A DNA stretch of 7,633 nt. Origin: Lachnospiraceae bacterium (GTDB lineage Bacteria > Bacillota_A > Clostridia > Lachnospirales > Lachnospiraceae). The position numbers and the translations under genes were made by a program. Numbering within the stretch: position 1 is the first letter of the stretch; each line of letters starts with the position of its first letter. Location: assembly GCA_017542725.1 (NCBI GenBank), contig JAFXWR010000295.1:1-7633 (forward strand), written 5' to 3'. Below, piece by piece: positions 1 through 5,734 of this stretch. Under the pieces are notes generated by a model, which made no database searches, had not been told where the DNA came from, and saw nothing but the letters and a program-made list of their open reading frames with translations.

Positions 1-41
1 GATTTTGTAAATAAATTATTGGGGAGATAGATCGTCTTATT

Positions 42-548
42 ATGAAAAATATTGAGATCGAAAGAAAGTTTTTAGTAAAAAAAGAAGATATTAATTTTAA
101 CTTGTCTAAGTATAAACATTCTGATATTTCTCAAGGGTTTATATATATTAAACCTGCAATTAGAATAAGAAAAACTGATGACAAGTATTCGTTAACGATT
201 AAAACAAAACCGCCAAAAGAAATTAAAGCAAAAAATGACCTTGCAAGGTCTGAATATGAGATAGAGATTCCAAAGAAATGTTATAATTATTTGCTCAAAT
301 TTTGCAAGGGTAGGATTATAAAAAAGACGAGATATTATATACCATATAAGCAATATATTATAGAATTAGACATCTTTAAAAGGGAGCTAAAAGGCTTAAT
401 TTACGCGGAAATTGAGTTCAATTCGGTCAAAAAAGCCGAAAAATTCAAGCCTTTGAGCTGGTTTTATAAGGATGTGACCGGTATAGAAAAATATAAAAAT
501 ACTCAATTAAGTATTTGCAAAATTATTAAGAATGTATTAAGATATTAG
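42..548 (+). CDS. CYTH domain / triphosphate tunnel metalloenzyme protein
   Basis: This 168-residue cytoplasmic protein belongs to the CYTH (triphosphate tunnel metalloenzyme) superfamily. Family members bind triphosphate-containing substrates and divalent metal inside an eight-stranded beta tunnel; small bacterial members are often tripolyphosphatases. The hallmark ExExK motif is present as E5, E7 and K9 at the extreme N-terminus. Further tunnel residues typical of the family are visible: R41 and R43, K54 in the strand LTIK, R69 with E71 and E73, K95 and R97, E109 with D111, and E123 with E125. The C-terminal segment FYKDVTG...YKNTQLS resembles the family's 'VTgd..Y.N..La' ending. The length is normal for a single-domain member. 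The ATG follows a GGGGAG ribosome binding site at 21-26, with rather long spacing. The stop codon directly abuts rnpB. The fold assignment is secure; the exact substrate (inorganic triphosphate, a nucleotide or something else) is not shown by the sequence. Confidence 0.9.
   Translation: MKNIEIERKFLVKKEDINFNLSKYKHSDISQGFIYIKPAIRIRKTDDKYSLTIKTKPPKEIKAKNDLARSEYEIEIPKKCYNYLLKFCKGRIIKKTRYYIPYKQYIIELDIFKRELKGLIYAEIEFNSVKKAEKFKPLSWFYKDVTGIEKYKNTQLSICKIIKNVLRY
515..543 (+). promoter_or_regulatory. candidate rnpB promoter inside the CYTH gene
   Basis: TTGCAA (515-520) and TAAGAT (538-543) are separated by 17 bases, and each matches the sigma-A hexamers at four of six positions. The predicted start falls at about 549-551, where the RNase P RNA has to begin if its P1 helix is complete. 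The promoter would lie entirely within the last codons of the CYTH gene. The hexamers are weak in a very AT-rich context, so this is inference; co-transcription with the CYTH gene followed by processing is the alternative. Confidence 0.35.
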
Positions 549-879
549 GGGGGAGCATTGGCGAGTGGTCGCTTTGGTTTAAAGAGGAAAGTCCGGGCTT
601 CACAGAGCAGGATGCAAGATAACATCTTGACGGAGCAATCCGCTGAATAGTGCAACAGAAAATAAACAGCCTTTATGGTAATGGTGAAATGGTGGTGTAA
701 GAGACCACCGGGTTCCTAGTGATAGTGAACTGCAATGTAAACTCCATCCGAAGCAAGTAGAAAATAGTCAATTAAGTTGCTCGCTTAGACTTAGGTATAC
801 GCTTGAGGCTTGTGGTGACATAAGTCCTAGATAGATGACCACATAGACATAACCCGGCTTATAGCCAATACTTCTTTTT
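549..879 (+). ncRNA. rnpB: RNase P RNA, bacterial type A
   Basis: This is the catalytic RNA of RNase P, which matures tRNA 5' ends together with the RnpA protein. The universal core is clear: GAGGAAAGTCCGGGCTT (584-600), TGCAACAGAAA (651-661), GTAAGAGACCACC (697-709), AAACTCC (739-745), AGATAGATGACC (829-840) and ACATAACCCGGCTTAT (847-862). Helices can be traced by eye: P1 pairs 551-562 with 864-875 with one mismatch. P2 is GTGGTC (565-570) with GACCAC (837-842). P3 is a tiny stem, 572-575 with 581-584. P6 is GAGCAA (633-638) with TTGCTC (777-782), a pseudoknot diagnostic of type A. P12 is 691-696 with 704-709, and P14 is 712-718 with 723-730. P16 and P17 are 766-769/788-791 and 773-776/784-787. 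P18 is 809-814 with 819-824. L14 and L18 are both GTGA (GNRA) tetraloops. The L15 GGT at 794-796 is the expected contact for the tRNA CCA end. The ends are estimates, good to a few bases. Confidence 0.97.
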
Positions 880-893
880 AAAAAAAAATAAGT

Positions 894-902
894 AGAGAGA
901 GG
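894..902 (+). promoter_or_regulatory. ribosome binding site fixing the TTG start at 909
   Basis: The purine run AGAGAGAGG ends six bases before TTG at 909-911. The next in-frame ATG (codon 11) would remove the lysine-rich n-region of the signal peptide, so the TTG start is preferred. I see no convincing separate promoter between the 3' end of rnpB and this site. Confidence 0.7.
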
Positions 903-908
903 TTTATC

Positions 909-1448
909 TTGAAAAAAGCATTTAAGACAATTTCAAAAATGTTAGTTGTGTGTATGTTATTAGTGTGCACATTTGTTTCTAGTGTTTTTGCTGATTTGGT
1001 TGAAATTAAAAATGGAATGAAGACAACTTATGCCGATAAACCAAGAGCGGTTTTTGATACTTTAGGTAAGCATTATGACTTTAAATGGGCACTTGATAAA
1101 AAAGGTGATTGGAGATTATATTTAAGAAACATAAATGGCAGATTAATAGACTTATCAAATTTGTGGGTGAATTTGGCAAGAACAGTTAATGATGAATATG
1201 GTAATAATAAAACAATAGTTGATTATTATTATTTTGATTATTATCAAAAAATGGTTACAGGATGGTTGGTTGATACAGATAGCAATGTTTATTTCTTAAA
1301 CACTGATGAAAAAGAGTTGGGAAGAATGGCAAGAGGATGGACTAAGATAAGAGACCATTATTATTTCTTTGATGATGAAGGTAGATTACAAAGAAATATG
1401 ATTACGGAAGATGGATTTTATGTAGATGATGAAGGAAAGTGGAAATAA
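909..1448 (+). CDS. small secreted protein with cell-wall-binding (choline-binding-like) repeats
   Basis: This 179-residue exported protein has no enzymatic domain that I recognise. Residues 1-28 form a Sec signal peptide with a KKAFKTISK n-region, a hydrophobic core, and a likely signal peptidase I cut after VFA (A28, before D29). Residues 29 to about 104 are a region I cannot assign. From about 105 to the end there are aromatic repeats of the cell-wall-binding type: YYYFDYYQKMVTGW (106-119), VYFLNTDEKELGRMARGW (127-144), YYFFDDEGRLQRNM (151-164) and a final FYVDDEGKW (170-178). In such repeats the tryptophans and tyrosines build pockets that bind choline on teichoic acid or other wall glycans, so retention on the cell surface is inferred. 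Translation starts at TTG. The gene follows rnpB by about 30 bases and ends at a strong terminator. Cys15 and Cys20 lie inside the hydrophobic core and do not form a lipobox. The repeat class is fairly sure; ligand and role are unknown. Confidence 0.8.
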   Translation: MKKAFKTISKMLVVCMLLVCTFVSSVFADLVEIKNGMKTTYADKPRAVFDTLGKHYDFKWALDKKGDWRLYLRNINGRLIDLSNLWVNLARTVNDEYGNNKTIVDYYYFDYYQKMVTGWLVDTDSNVYFLNTDEKELGRMARGWTKIRDHYYFFDDEGRLQRNMITEDGFYVDDEGKWK

Positions 1449-1458
1449 AAAACTGATT

Positions 1459-1489
1459 AAAAAAGAACAGGCTTGCCTGTTCTTTTTTT
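1459..1489. terminator. bidirectional intrinsic terminator
   Basis: A perfect 13-bp stem pairs 1459-1471 with 1476-1488 around a CTTG tetraloop. Its GC-containing core is GAACAGG/CCTGTTC. It is followed by seven T on the plus strand and has a matching A run on the left, so it works in either direction. It sits between two convergent genes, ending the plus-strand gene at 1448 and the minus-strand gene whose stop lies at 1507. Confidence 0.93.
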
Positions 1490-1506
1490 GTGTATAGTAG
1501 TTTTAT

Positions 1507-2703
1507 TTAATCATTTGTATAGTTATCAAAATATCCTTGTATTAGAATTATAGGTGTGCCTTTGTCTCCAGAACCTGAAGTTAAATCACATAGACTTCCG
1601 AGAAGGTCTGTAAGTTGTCTTGGAGTAGTACCCTCTGAAACCATTTTGCCTTTTAAGTTGTTATCTTTCTTTTTTATTGAGTCTTTAATTGCGTTCTTCA
1701 ATTCATCACCTGATAAGTCTTTGTAATCATTATCTGCTAAATATTTGAGTTTAAGTTCATTCGGTGTACCTTTTAAGCCATCGGTAAATGCTGGAGAGAC
1801 AACTGGGTCTGCCAACTCCCATATTTTACCTTGAGGATCTTTAAATGCGCCATCACCATATACCATAACTTCGACATTTTTTCCAGTTTTATCATTTATT
1901 TCTTTTTGAATATCAATAACGAGTTTTTTGCACTCATCTTTTGGAAAGAGCTTCACTCGATCTTCTGTTGCTTTATTAGAACCTAGAAGACCATATTTTT
2001 CATTATAACCTGAACCATCAATTGATGAAGTGAGTATCTCGTCCAAACCAAAGACAATGTTTGCACCATGTTCTTTTAATATCCTTTTTGTTCTTAATCT
2101 TGTGTGAATGTCACAGGCTAAAACATTTTTAGTGTATGAGAGTATGGTTTTAGCTTGGTTTGCAAAAATAATTTCGCATTCGCATCCTTCATCAGTTATA
2201 AGTTTTTCGAAATACTCTATATAGTCTACTCCAGTAAATTCGTGCTTTTTATAGCCAAAAATTTCTCTATATTTTTTTAAGTCCAACACGTCAGAATATG
2301 GGTTAATATTTTTATCATCAAGTTCGTCATAGGTTAGAAATGCATTTCCGACTTCATCAGATGGATATGAGAACATGAGAATGATTTTTTTTGCACCTCT
2401 AGCTATACCCTTAAGTAGTATTGCAAAACGATTCCTTGATGTGATAGGAAAGATAACTCCTATGGGGTCGACACCAAATTTGTTTTTAATATCTTTTGCA
2501 ATTTGATCTACTGTAGCATAGTTGCCTTGGGCTCTTGCTACAACTGATTCAGTGATGCCTATTACATCCTTATCATTTATTTTGAAACCCTCTGAATTTG
2601 CTGCATCAATTACAGCATCAACAACTATAGTCTTTAGGTCATCGCCTTCGCGAATAATTGGTCCTCTAATGCCAATCGATTTTACACCTGTTTTTCTTTC
2701 CAT
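1507..2703 (-). CDS. CofE-like protein (coenzyme F420-0:L-glutamate ligase family)
   Basis: This 398-residue soluble protein belongs to a clostridial family usually annotated as coenzyme F420-0:gamma-glutamyl ligase. True CofE uses GTP and metal to add L-glutamate to F420-0. The N-terminal part matches the family: GIRGPIIREGDDL (11-23) and DVIGITESVVARAQGNY (46-62) correspond to the CofE 'pGDDL' and 'dgDVLvvt.KvvSka.G' segments. Other conspicuous blocks are GVIFPITSRNRFA (82-94), GARGAKK-like residues near 100-106, SYPSDEVGN (112-120), CDIHTRLRTKRILKE (197-211), GLLGSNKATED (238-248), VYGDGAFKDPQGKIWELADP (281-300) and a Gly/Ser-rich LTSGSGDKGTP (374-384). The D284/D289 block may be the counterpart of the CofE DTFGR nucleotide/metal segment; that is inference. 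It is longer than canonical CofE of about 250 residues. The ATG follows GGAGG (complement of 2708-2712) at four bases. No other F420 gene is in the window, so the real substrate is open. Family membership is confident, function is not. Confidence 0.8.
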   Translation of the reverse strand: MERKTGVKSIGIRGPIIREGDDLKTIVVDAVIDAANSEGFKINDKDVIGITESVVARAQGNYATVDQIAKDIKNKFGVDPIGVIFPITSRNRFAILLKGIARGAKKIILMFSYPSDEVGNAFLTYDELDDKNINPYSDVLDLKKYREIFGYKKHEFTGVDYIEYFEKLITDEGCECEIIFANQAKTILSYTKNVLACDIHTRLRTKRILKEHGANIVFGLDEILTSSIDGSGYNEKYGLLGSNKATEDRVKLFPKDECKKLVIDIQKEINDKTGKNVEVMVYGDGAFKDPQGKIWELADPVVSPAFTDGLKGTPNELKLKYLADNDYKDLSGDELKNAIKDSIKKKDNNLKGKMVSEGTTPRQLTDLLGSLCDLTSGSGDKGTPIILIQGYFDNYTND

Positions 2704-2732
2704 ACGTCCTCCAATATATTTATTACACGAGT

Positions 2733-2738
2733 ATTATA
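2733..2738 (-). promoter_or_regulatory. candidate -10 element for the CofE-like gene
   Basis: On the minus strand the hexamer TATAAT lies about 30 bases upstream of the ATG at 2703, a sensible leader length. No good -35 hexamer is visible 16 to 18 bases further upstream, and the region is so AT-rich that a chance match is likely. Confidence 0.3.
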
Positions 2739-2761
2739 CTATAATTTGGATAAAAAATGTA

Positions 2762-2789
2762 TTGATTTTTAGATTATTTATATTATAAT
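2762..2789 (+). promoter_or_regulatory. sigma-A-type promoter for the PotD-like gene and recJ
   Basis: TTGATT (2762-2767) and a perfect TATAAT (2784-2789) are 16 bases apart, giving a predicted transcription start near 2796. That leaves a leader of about 30 bases containing the ribosome binding site at 2812-2819. It is the only convincing plus-strand promoter ahead of the two-gene unit. Confidence 0.65.
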
Positions 2790-2804
2790 TATACGAGGTA
2801 TAAT
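2788..2804. repeat. 17-bp palindrome at the predicted transcription start
   Basis: ATTATAC (2788-2794) and GTATAAT (2798-2804) form a perfect 7-bp inverted repeat around the trinucleotide GAG. It overlaps the end of the -10 element and spans the predicted start point at about 2796, a position typical for a repressor operator. The half-site ATTATAC recurs at 2733-2739 beside the candidate -10 of the divergent gene. An operator role is inference; low-complexity AT sequence could yield this by chance. Confidence 0.4.
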
Positions 2805-2811
2805 GTGTATC

Positions 2812-2819
2812 AAGGAGGG
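2812..2819 (+). promoter_or_regulatory. ribosome binding site that sets a TTG start at 2827
   Basis: AAGGAGGG is a near-perfect anti-Shine-Dalgarno match, seven bases before TTG at 2827-2829. An in-frame ATG at 2803 lies upstream of this site, so starting there would place the ribosome binding site inside the gene and put a charged MCIKEGKEL extension before the signal peptide. The TTG start is therefore preferred. Confidence 0.85.
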
Positions 2820-2826
2820 TAAAGAA

Positions 2827-3912
2827 TTGAAAAAGTTTTCTAAAGTTTTGGCGGTTATAGTTTCATCTATTTTAGTAGTTATGAGTTTAGTTTCATGTGG
2901 AGGCAGTAATACTGCAACTTCATCAAACAAAAAAAGTGAAATTTTCATTTTGAATTTTGGTGATTATATGGCAGAAGAAGCTATACAAGTGTTTGAGAAG
3001 GAAACAGGCATTATAGTTCATCAAGATTTATTTGAAGCAAATGAGGAAGTTATACCAGTTATAGAGAGTGGAGCAAAATATGATGTCATATGTATCTCTG
3101 ATTACTGTATAGAGAGAATGCTTGATAGAGACTTGTTACAACCAATTGATGCAAGCAAAATTCCTAATTTGTCTAATATAAATAAGGGAAAGTTAGATTT
3201 GCTTTCTGTGTGTGACCCAGGAAACAAGTATGCAGTTCCATATTTCTGTGGTTCTATGGGTATATTCTTCAATAAGACAAAACTCGACGAGATGAAAGTT
3301 GAGTATCCAACTAGTTGGGCAGATTTATTTAATCCAGAACTTAAAGGTGAATTGCTCATGCAGAGTTCGGTAAGGGACCTCTATACTGTAGCGCTTAAGA
3401 TGCATGGTTTTTCAGTTAACTCAACTAACAAAGAAGAACTGGATATATGTACAGAAGATTTTATAAAGCAAAAACCTTATGTACAAGGATATATGACTGA
3501 TCAAGTTAAAGAGAAGATACTATCTGGAGAAGCAGCAATTGCGCCAATCACAAGTGGAGATGTGCAATATGTGTATCTTGAAGGTGGCAGTGATGAATAC
3601 TGCTTTGTAGTTCCAAAGGAAGGAACGCAGATGTTTATAGATGCATGGTGTATACCTAAAAATGCCGAGAATGTTGATAATGCACATAAGTTTATAGACT
3701 ATATGTGTAGAGAAGATGTTGCTAAACTAAATGCAGAATATGTAGGTTATGAGACTGTAAATGACAAAACTCCAGATGAAGAATTTTTATTTATGAAGCA
3801 AAAAGAAGGAGCTTTTGTAGACTATAGCAATGGTAACTATGAACTTGAGAGAGATGTTGCAGATGCCATAAGATATTATACAGATGGATATAATAGAATA
3901 AAGGCTTCATAG
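2827..3912 (+). CDS. PotD-like (spermidine/putrescine-type) ABC substrate-binding lipoprotein
   Basis: From the TTG start this is a 361-residue lipoprotein. The signal peptide MKKFSKVLAVIVSSILVV... ends in the lipobox LVSC, with Cys24 as the lipid anchor, so it would sit on the outer face of the membrane. The rest follows E. coli PotD closely: NFGDY (43-47) for NWTEY, SDYCIERM for STYYVDKM, PYFCGSMGIFFNK for PYIWGATAIGVN, SWADLFNPELKGELL for SWADLWKPEYKGSLL, IDAWCIPKNAEN for MDSLAIPANAKN, and VGYETVN for IGYPTPN. By eye alignment several ligand residues persist (Y47, Y93, D184 in place of Glu, D272, Y308). The three pocket tryptophans of PotD are replaced by F44, T242 and F270, so the ligand may not be a simple polyamine. 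No PotA, PotB or PotC gene is present beside it. The mature part carries eight cysteines besides the anchor, which is unusual. Its stop codon is followed at once by recJ. Confidence 0.88.
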   Translation: MKKFSKVLAVIVSSILVVMSLVSCGGSNTATSSNKKSEIFILNFGDYMAEEAIQVFEKETGIIVHQDLFEANEEVIPVIESGAKYDVICISDYCIERMLDRDLLQPIDASKIPNLSNINKGKLDLLSVCDPGNKYAVPYFCGSMGIFFNKTKLDEMKVEYPTSWADLFNPELKGELLMQSSVRDLYTVALKMHGFSVNSTNKEELDICTEDFIKQKPYVQGYMTDQVKEKILSGEAAIAPITSGDVQYVYLEGGSDEYCFVVPKEGTQMFIDAWCIPKNAENVDNAHKFIDYMCREDVAKLNAEYVGYETVNDKTPDEEFLFMKQKEGAFVDYSNGNYELERDVADAIRYYTDGYNRIKAS

Positions 3913-5616
3913 ATGACGACAAATTGGTTTTTATATAACAAAAGAAAGAATTTTAAAGAAATAGCACAGAAGTTTGGGATCACAGCTCTTACTTCTGTGA
4001 TTTTATGTAATAGAGAAATTTATGATGATGAAGAAATTAAAAAGATACTTTCAGAAGATGTAAACGATTTAAATGATGCAAGTTTGATGCCAGATGTTGA
4101 TAAGGCATCTGATATTTTGCACACATACATAAGTAAAAAAAAGAGCATAAGAATAGTTGGAGACTATGATATAGATGGAGTATGTTCTACATATATATTA
4201 TATGATGCTATAAAGAGACTCGGTGCAAATGTTTCATATGCAATACCAGATAGAATTTCTGATGGCTATGGTATAAATAACGGAATAATTGAAAAGGCTA
4301 TAAATGATAGAATAGACTTGATAATTACTTGCGACAATGGTATTGCAGCAGCTGAACAGATATCTTATGCAAAGAAAAAAAATATAGAAGTAATCGTGAC
4401 GGATCATCATGACATATCCGAACTTCCAAAAGATGCTGCAGCGATTATCAACCCAAAGAGAAAAGATGTGGAAAACCCATATCCATTTGAAAATATCTGT
4501 GGCGGTGTTGTGGCATGGAAGTTTATGATGAGATATTATGAACTATATGAAGACGATAAGAAATTTATAATAGAACAATATCTTGAATTTGCAATGCTTG
4601 CGACTATTGGAGACATAATGCCGCTTGTAAATGAAAACCATATCATAGCGAAAATTGGTTTAAAAAAAATTCTCAGTACTAAAAATCAAGGTTTAAAAAA
4701 ATTACTTGAAGTTACAGGAATAGATTTTGATAAAAAAGATATCACGACATACCATGTAGGTTTTATAATTGGACCGCTTATAAATGCAGCAGGAAGAATG
4801 GACAAAGCCACTTTAGCGCTCAAACTTTTTTTGTCAGATGATGCTAATGAGATTGATGAGATAGCAAAGTTGTTGAAAGATTTGAATGATGAAAGAAAAA
4901 CAATGACAGAGAACGGAACTAAGCTCGCGATTGATATGATAGAGTCAAAATATAAAGACGATAAAGTTATAGTTATATTTGCTGAAGAACTTAAAGAGCA
5001 AGTTGCAGGAATAGTAGCTGGAAGAATAAAAGAAAAATATAATAAGCCAACTATAATATTGACGAATACTATGGAGAATGATGAGGCAAAAGCAAGCTGT
5101 AGGTCAATTGATACATATGATATTTTCGAAGCATTAAGTGTTCATAAGGAAATGTTTTCAAAGTTTGGTGGTCATAGATTAGCCGCAGGGTTTTCAATGG
5201 CAAAAAATGATATAGATAAATTAAGAACTTTGCTTAATTCAGAGTGTAAACTTACGGACGATGATTTCATATTAAAAATTCATATAGATGCTGAGTTTCC
5301 ATTTTATTGTTTTGACTTAAATCTAATGAATGAATTGATGAGACTTGAACCTTACGGACAGAGTTTTCAGACTCCATTGTTTGCAACTAAAGATGTAAAA
5401 TGTAACATCAAAAATGTGTATGGAATTAATAAAAATGTAATTAAGCTTTCTCTATCTAAGGACAGCAAAGAGTTAATAGCTGTGGCATTTACAGAATTTG
5501 ATGCCATAAAGGATAGACTAGATAAAAAAGACTTGATTGATATAGTTTACAAGCCTAAAATCAATGAATTTAGAGGGCAAAAGTCAATAGAAATAAATGT
5601 TGTAGAATATAGGTAA
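3913..5616 (+). CDS. recJ: single-stranded-DNA-specific exonuclease RecJ
   Basis: RecJ is the 5'-to-3' single-strand DNA exonuclease of recombinational, mismatch and base-excision repair, a Mn/Mg-dependent DHH phosphoesterase in the cytoplasm. The 567-residue length is normal. The catalytic motifs are intact: GDYDIDG with D84, D86 and D88, CDNG with D141, the signature TDHHD (163-167, DHH at 164-166) and TIGD with D234. The DHHA1 domain carries GIVAGRIKEKYNKP (366-379), CRSID (396-400) and the KFGGHRLAAGF motif (417-427, GGH at 419-421). The C-terminal part from about 455 is the expected OB-fold region. ATG 3913 follows the previous stop codon TAG (3910-3912) with no gap, and an AAAGG-like site lies within the end of the PotD-like gene, so translation is probably coupled. 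The pairing with a PotD-like gene is not a context I know for recJ. It ends at TAA (5614-5616). Confidence 0.96.
   Translation: MTTNWFLYNKRKNFKEIAQKFGITALTSVILCNREIYDDEEIKKILSEDVNDLNDASLMPDVDKASDILHTYISKKKSIRIVGDYDIDGVCSTYILYDAIKRLGANVSYAIPDRISDGYGINNGIIEKAINDRIDLIITCDNGIAAAEQISYAKKKNIEVIVTDHHDISELPKDAAAIINPKRKDVENPYPFENICGGVVAWKFMMRYYELYEDDKKFIIEQYLEFAMLATIGDIMPLVNENHIIAKIGLKKILSTKNQGLKKLLEVTGIDFDKKDITTYHVGFIIGPLINAAGRMDKATLALKLFLSDDANEIDEIAKLLKDLNDERKTMTENGTKLAIDMIESKYKDDKVIVIFAEELKEQVAGIVAGRIKEKYNKPTIILTNTMENDEAKASCRSIDTYDIFEALSVHKEMFSKFGGHRLAAGFSMAKNDIDKLRTLLNSECKLTDDDFILKIHIDAEFPFYCFDLNLMNELMRLEPYGQSFQTPLFATKDVKCNIKNVYGINKNVIKLSLSKDSKELIAVAFTEFDAIKDRLDKKDLIDIVYKPKINEFRGQKSIEINVVEYR
3979..4004 (+). 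other. terminator-like hairpin within the 5' end of recJ
   Basis: ATCACAG (3979-3985) and CTGTGAT (3995-4001) are perfect complements around a nine-base loop. The second arm runs into TTTT (4001-4004). The element lies about 65 to 90 bases into recJ and encodes ordinary residues there, so it may be chance, or it may weaken transcription or translation of the second gene of the unit. Confidence 0.25.
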
Positions 5617-5622
5617 ATTTAC

Positions 5623-5664
5623 ATTATTTTATTGATTTTTTGCTTAAAAAATGGTTGAAATAAT
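5623..5664 (+). other. AT-only imperfect inverted repeat between recJ and the next promoter
   Basis: ATTATTT (5623-5629) pairs with AAATAAT (5658-5664), and TTTTTT (5636-5641) pairs with AAAAAA (5646-5651) around GCTT, with a poorly matched middle. There is no GC core and no clean T tract after it, so it is at best a weak recJ terminator. It overlaps the -35 hexamer of the next gene. No other terminator is visible after recJ. Confidence 0.25.
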
Positions 5665-5683
5665 CTTACACATATTATATAAT
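5655..5683 (+). promoter_or_regulatory. near-consensus sigma-A promoter for the large repeat protein
   Basis: TTGAAA (5655-5660) and TATAAT (5678-5683) are separated by exactly 17 bases, one of the best promoters in the window. The predicted start is near 5690, giving a leader of about 45 bases. The ribosome binding site GAGG (5723-5726) lies eight bases before ATG 5735. Confidence 0.8.
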
Positions 5684-5734
5684 ATACTATGCATGCCATA
5701 AGGTGTATTCTTTATTTATTATGAGGTAAATTGT

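Noticed and set aside
1..30. Open frame DFVNKLLGR followed by TAG, possibly the tail of an upstream gene.
   Set aside because: Only nine codons are visible and other frames also stop nearby; nothing supports a real gene end.
549..879. Type B (Bacillus-like) RNase P RNA or a different structured RNA such as tmRNA.
   Set aside because: The P6 pseudoknot, the GTCCGGGC core and the L14/L18 GNRA tetraloops are type A features; no tmRNA tag-reading frame or tRNA-like ends are seen.
951..970. Lipobox at Cys15 or Cys20 of the small secreted protein.
   Set aside because: Valine occupies the -1 position in both cases, and the hydrophobic segment continues to a good signal peptidase I site (VFA before Asp29).
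2522..2788. Plus-strand open frame of 88 codons.
   Set aside because: It lies antisense over the start of the CofE-like gene, lacks a sensible ribosome binding site and resembles no protein.
2783..2797. Possible PerR/Fur-type box starting TTATAAT.
   Set aside because: Only the first half matches; the second half (ATACGAG) departs too far from the inverted consensus.
2799..2804. Second TATAAT as an alternative -10 element.
   Set aside because: No -35-like hexamer lies 16 to 18 bases upstream, and the start would fall very close to the ribosome binding site. It is better explained as an arm of the palindrome.
3102..3359. Minus-strand open frame of 85 codons.
   Set aside because: It is wholly antisense inside the well-supported PotD-like gene and has no independent coding evidence.
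5684..5734. Riboswitch or regulatory leader before the large repeat protein.
   Set aside because: The leader is only about 45 bases, and apart from small palindromes such as GCATGC (5691-5696) it shows no conserved aptamer-like structure.
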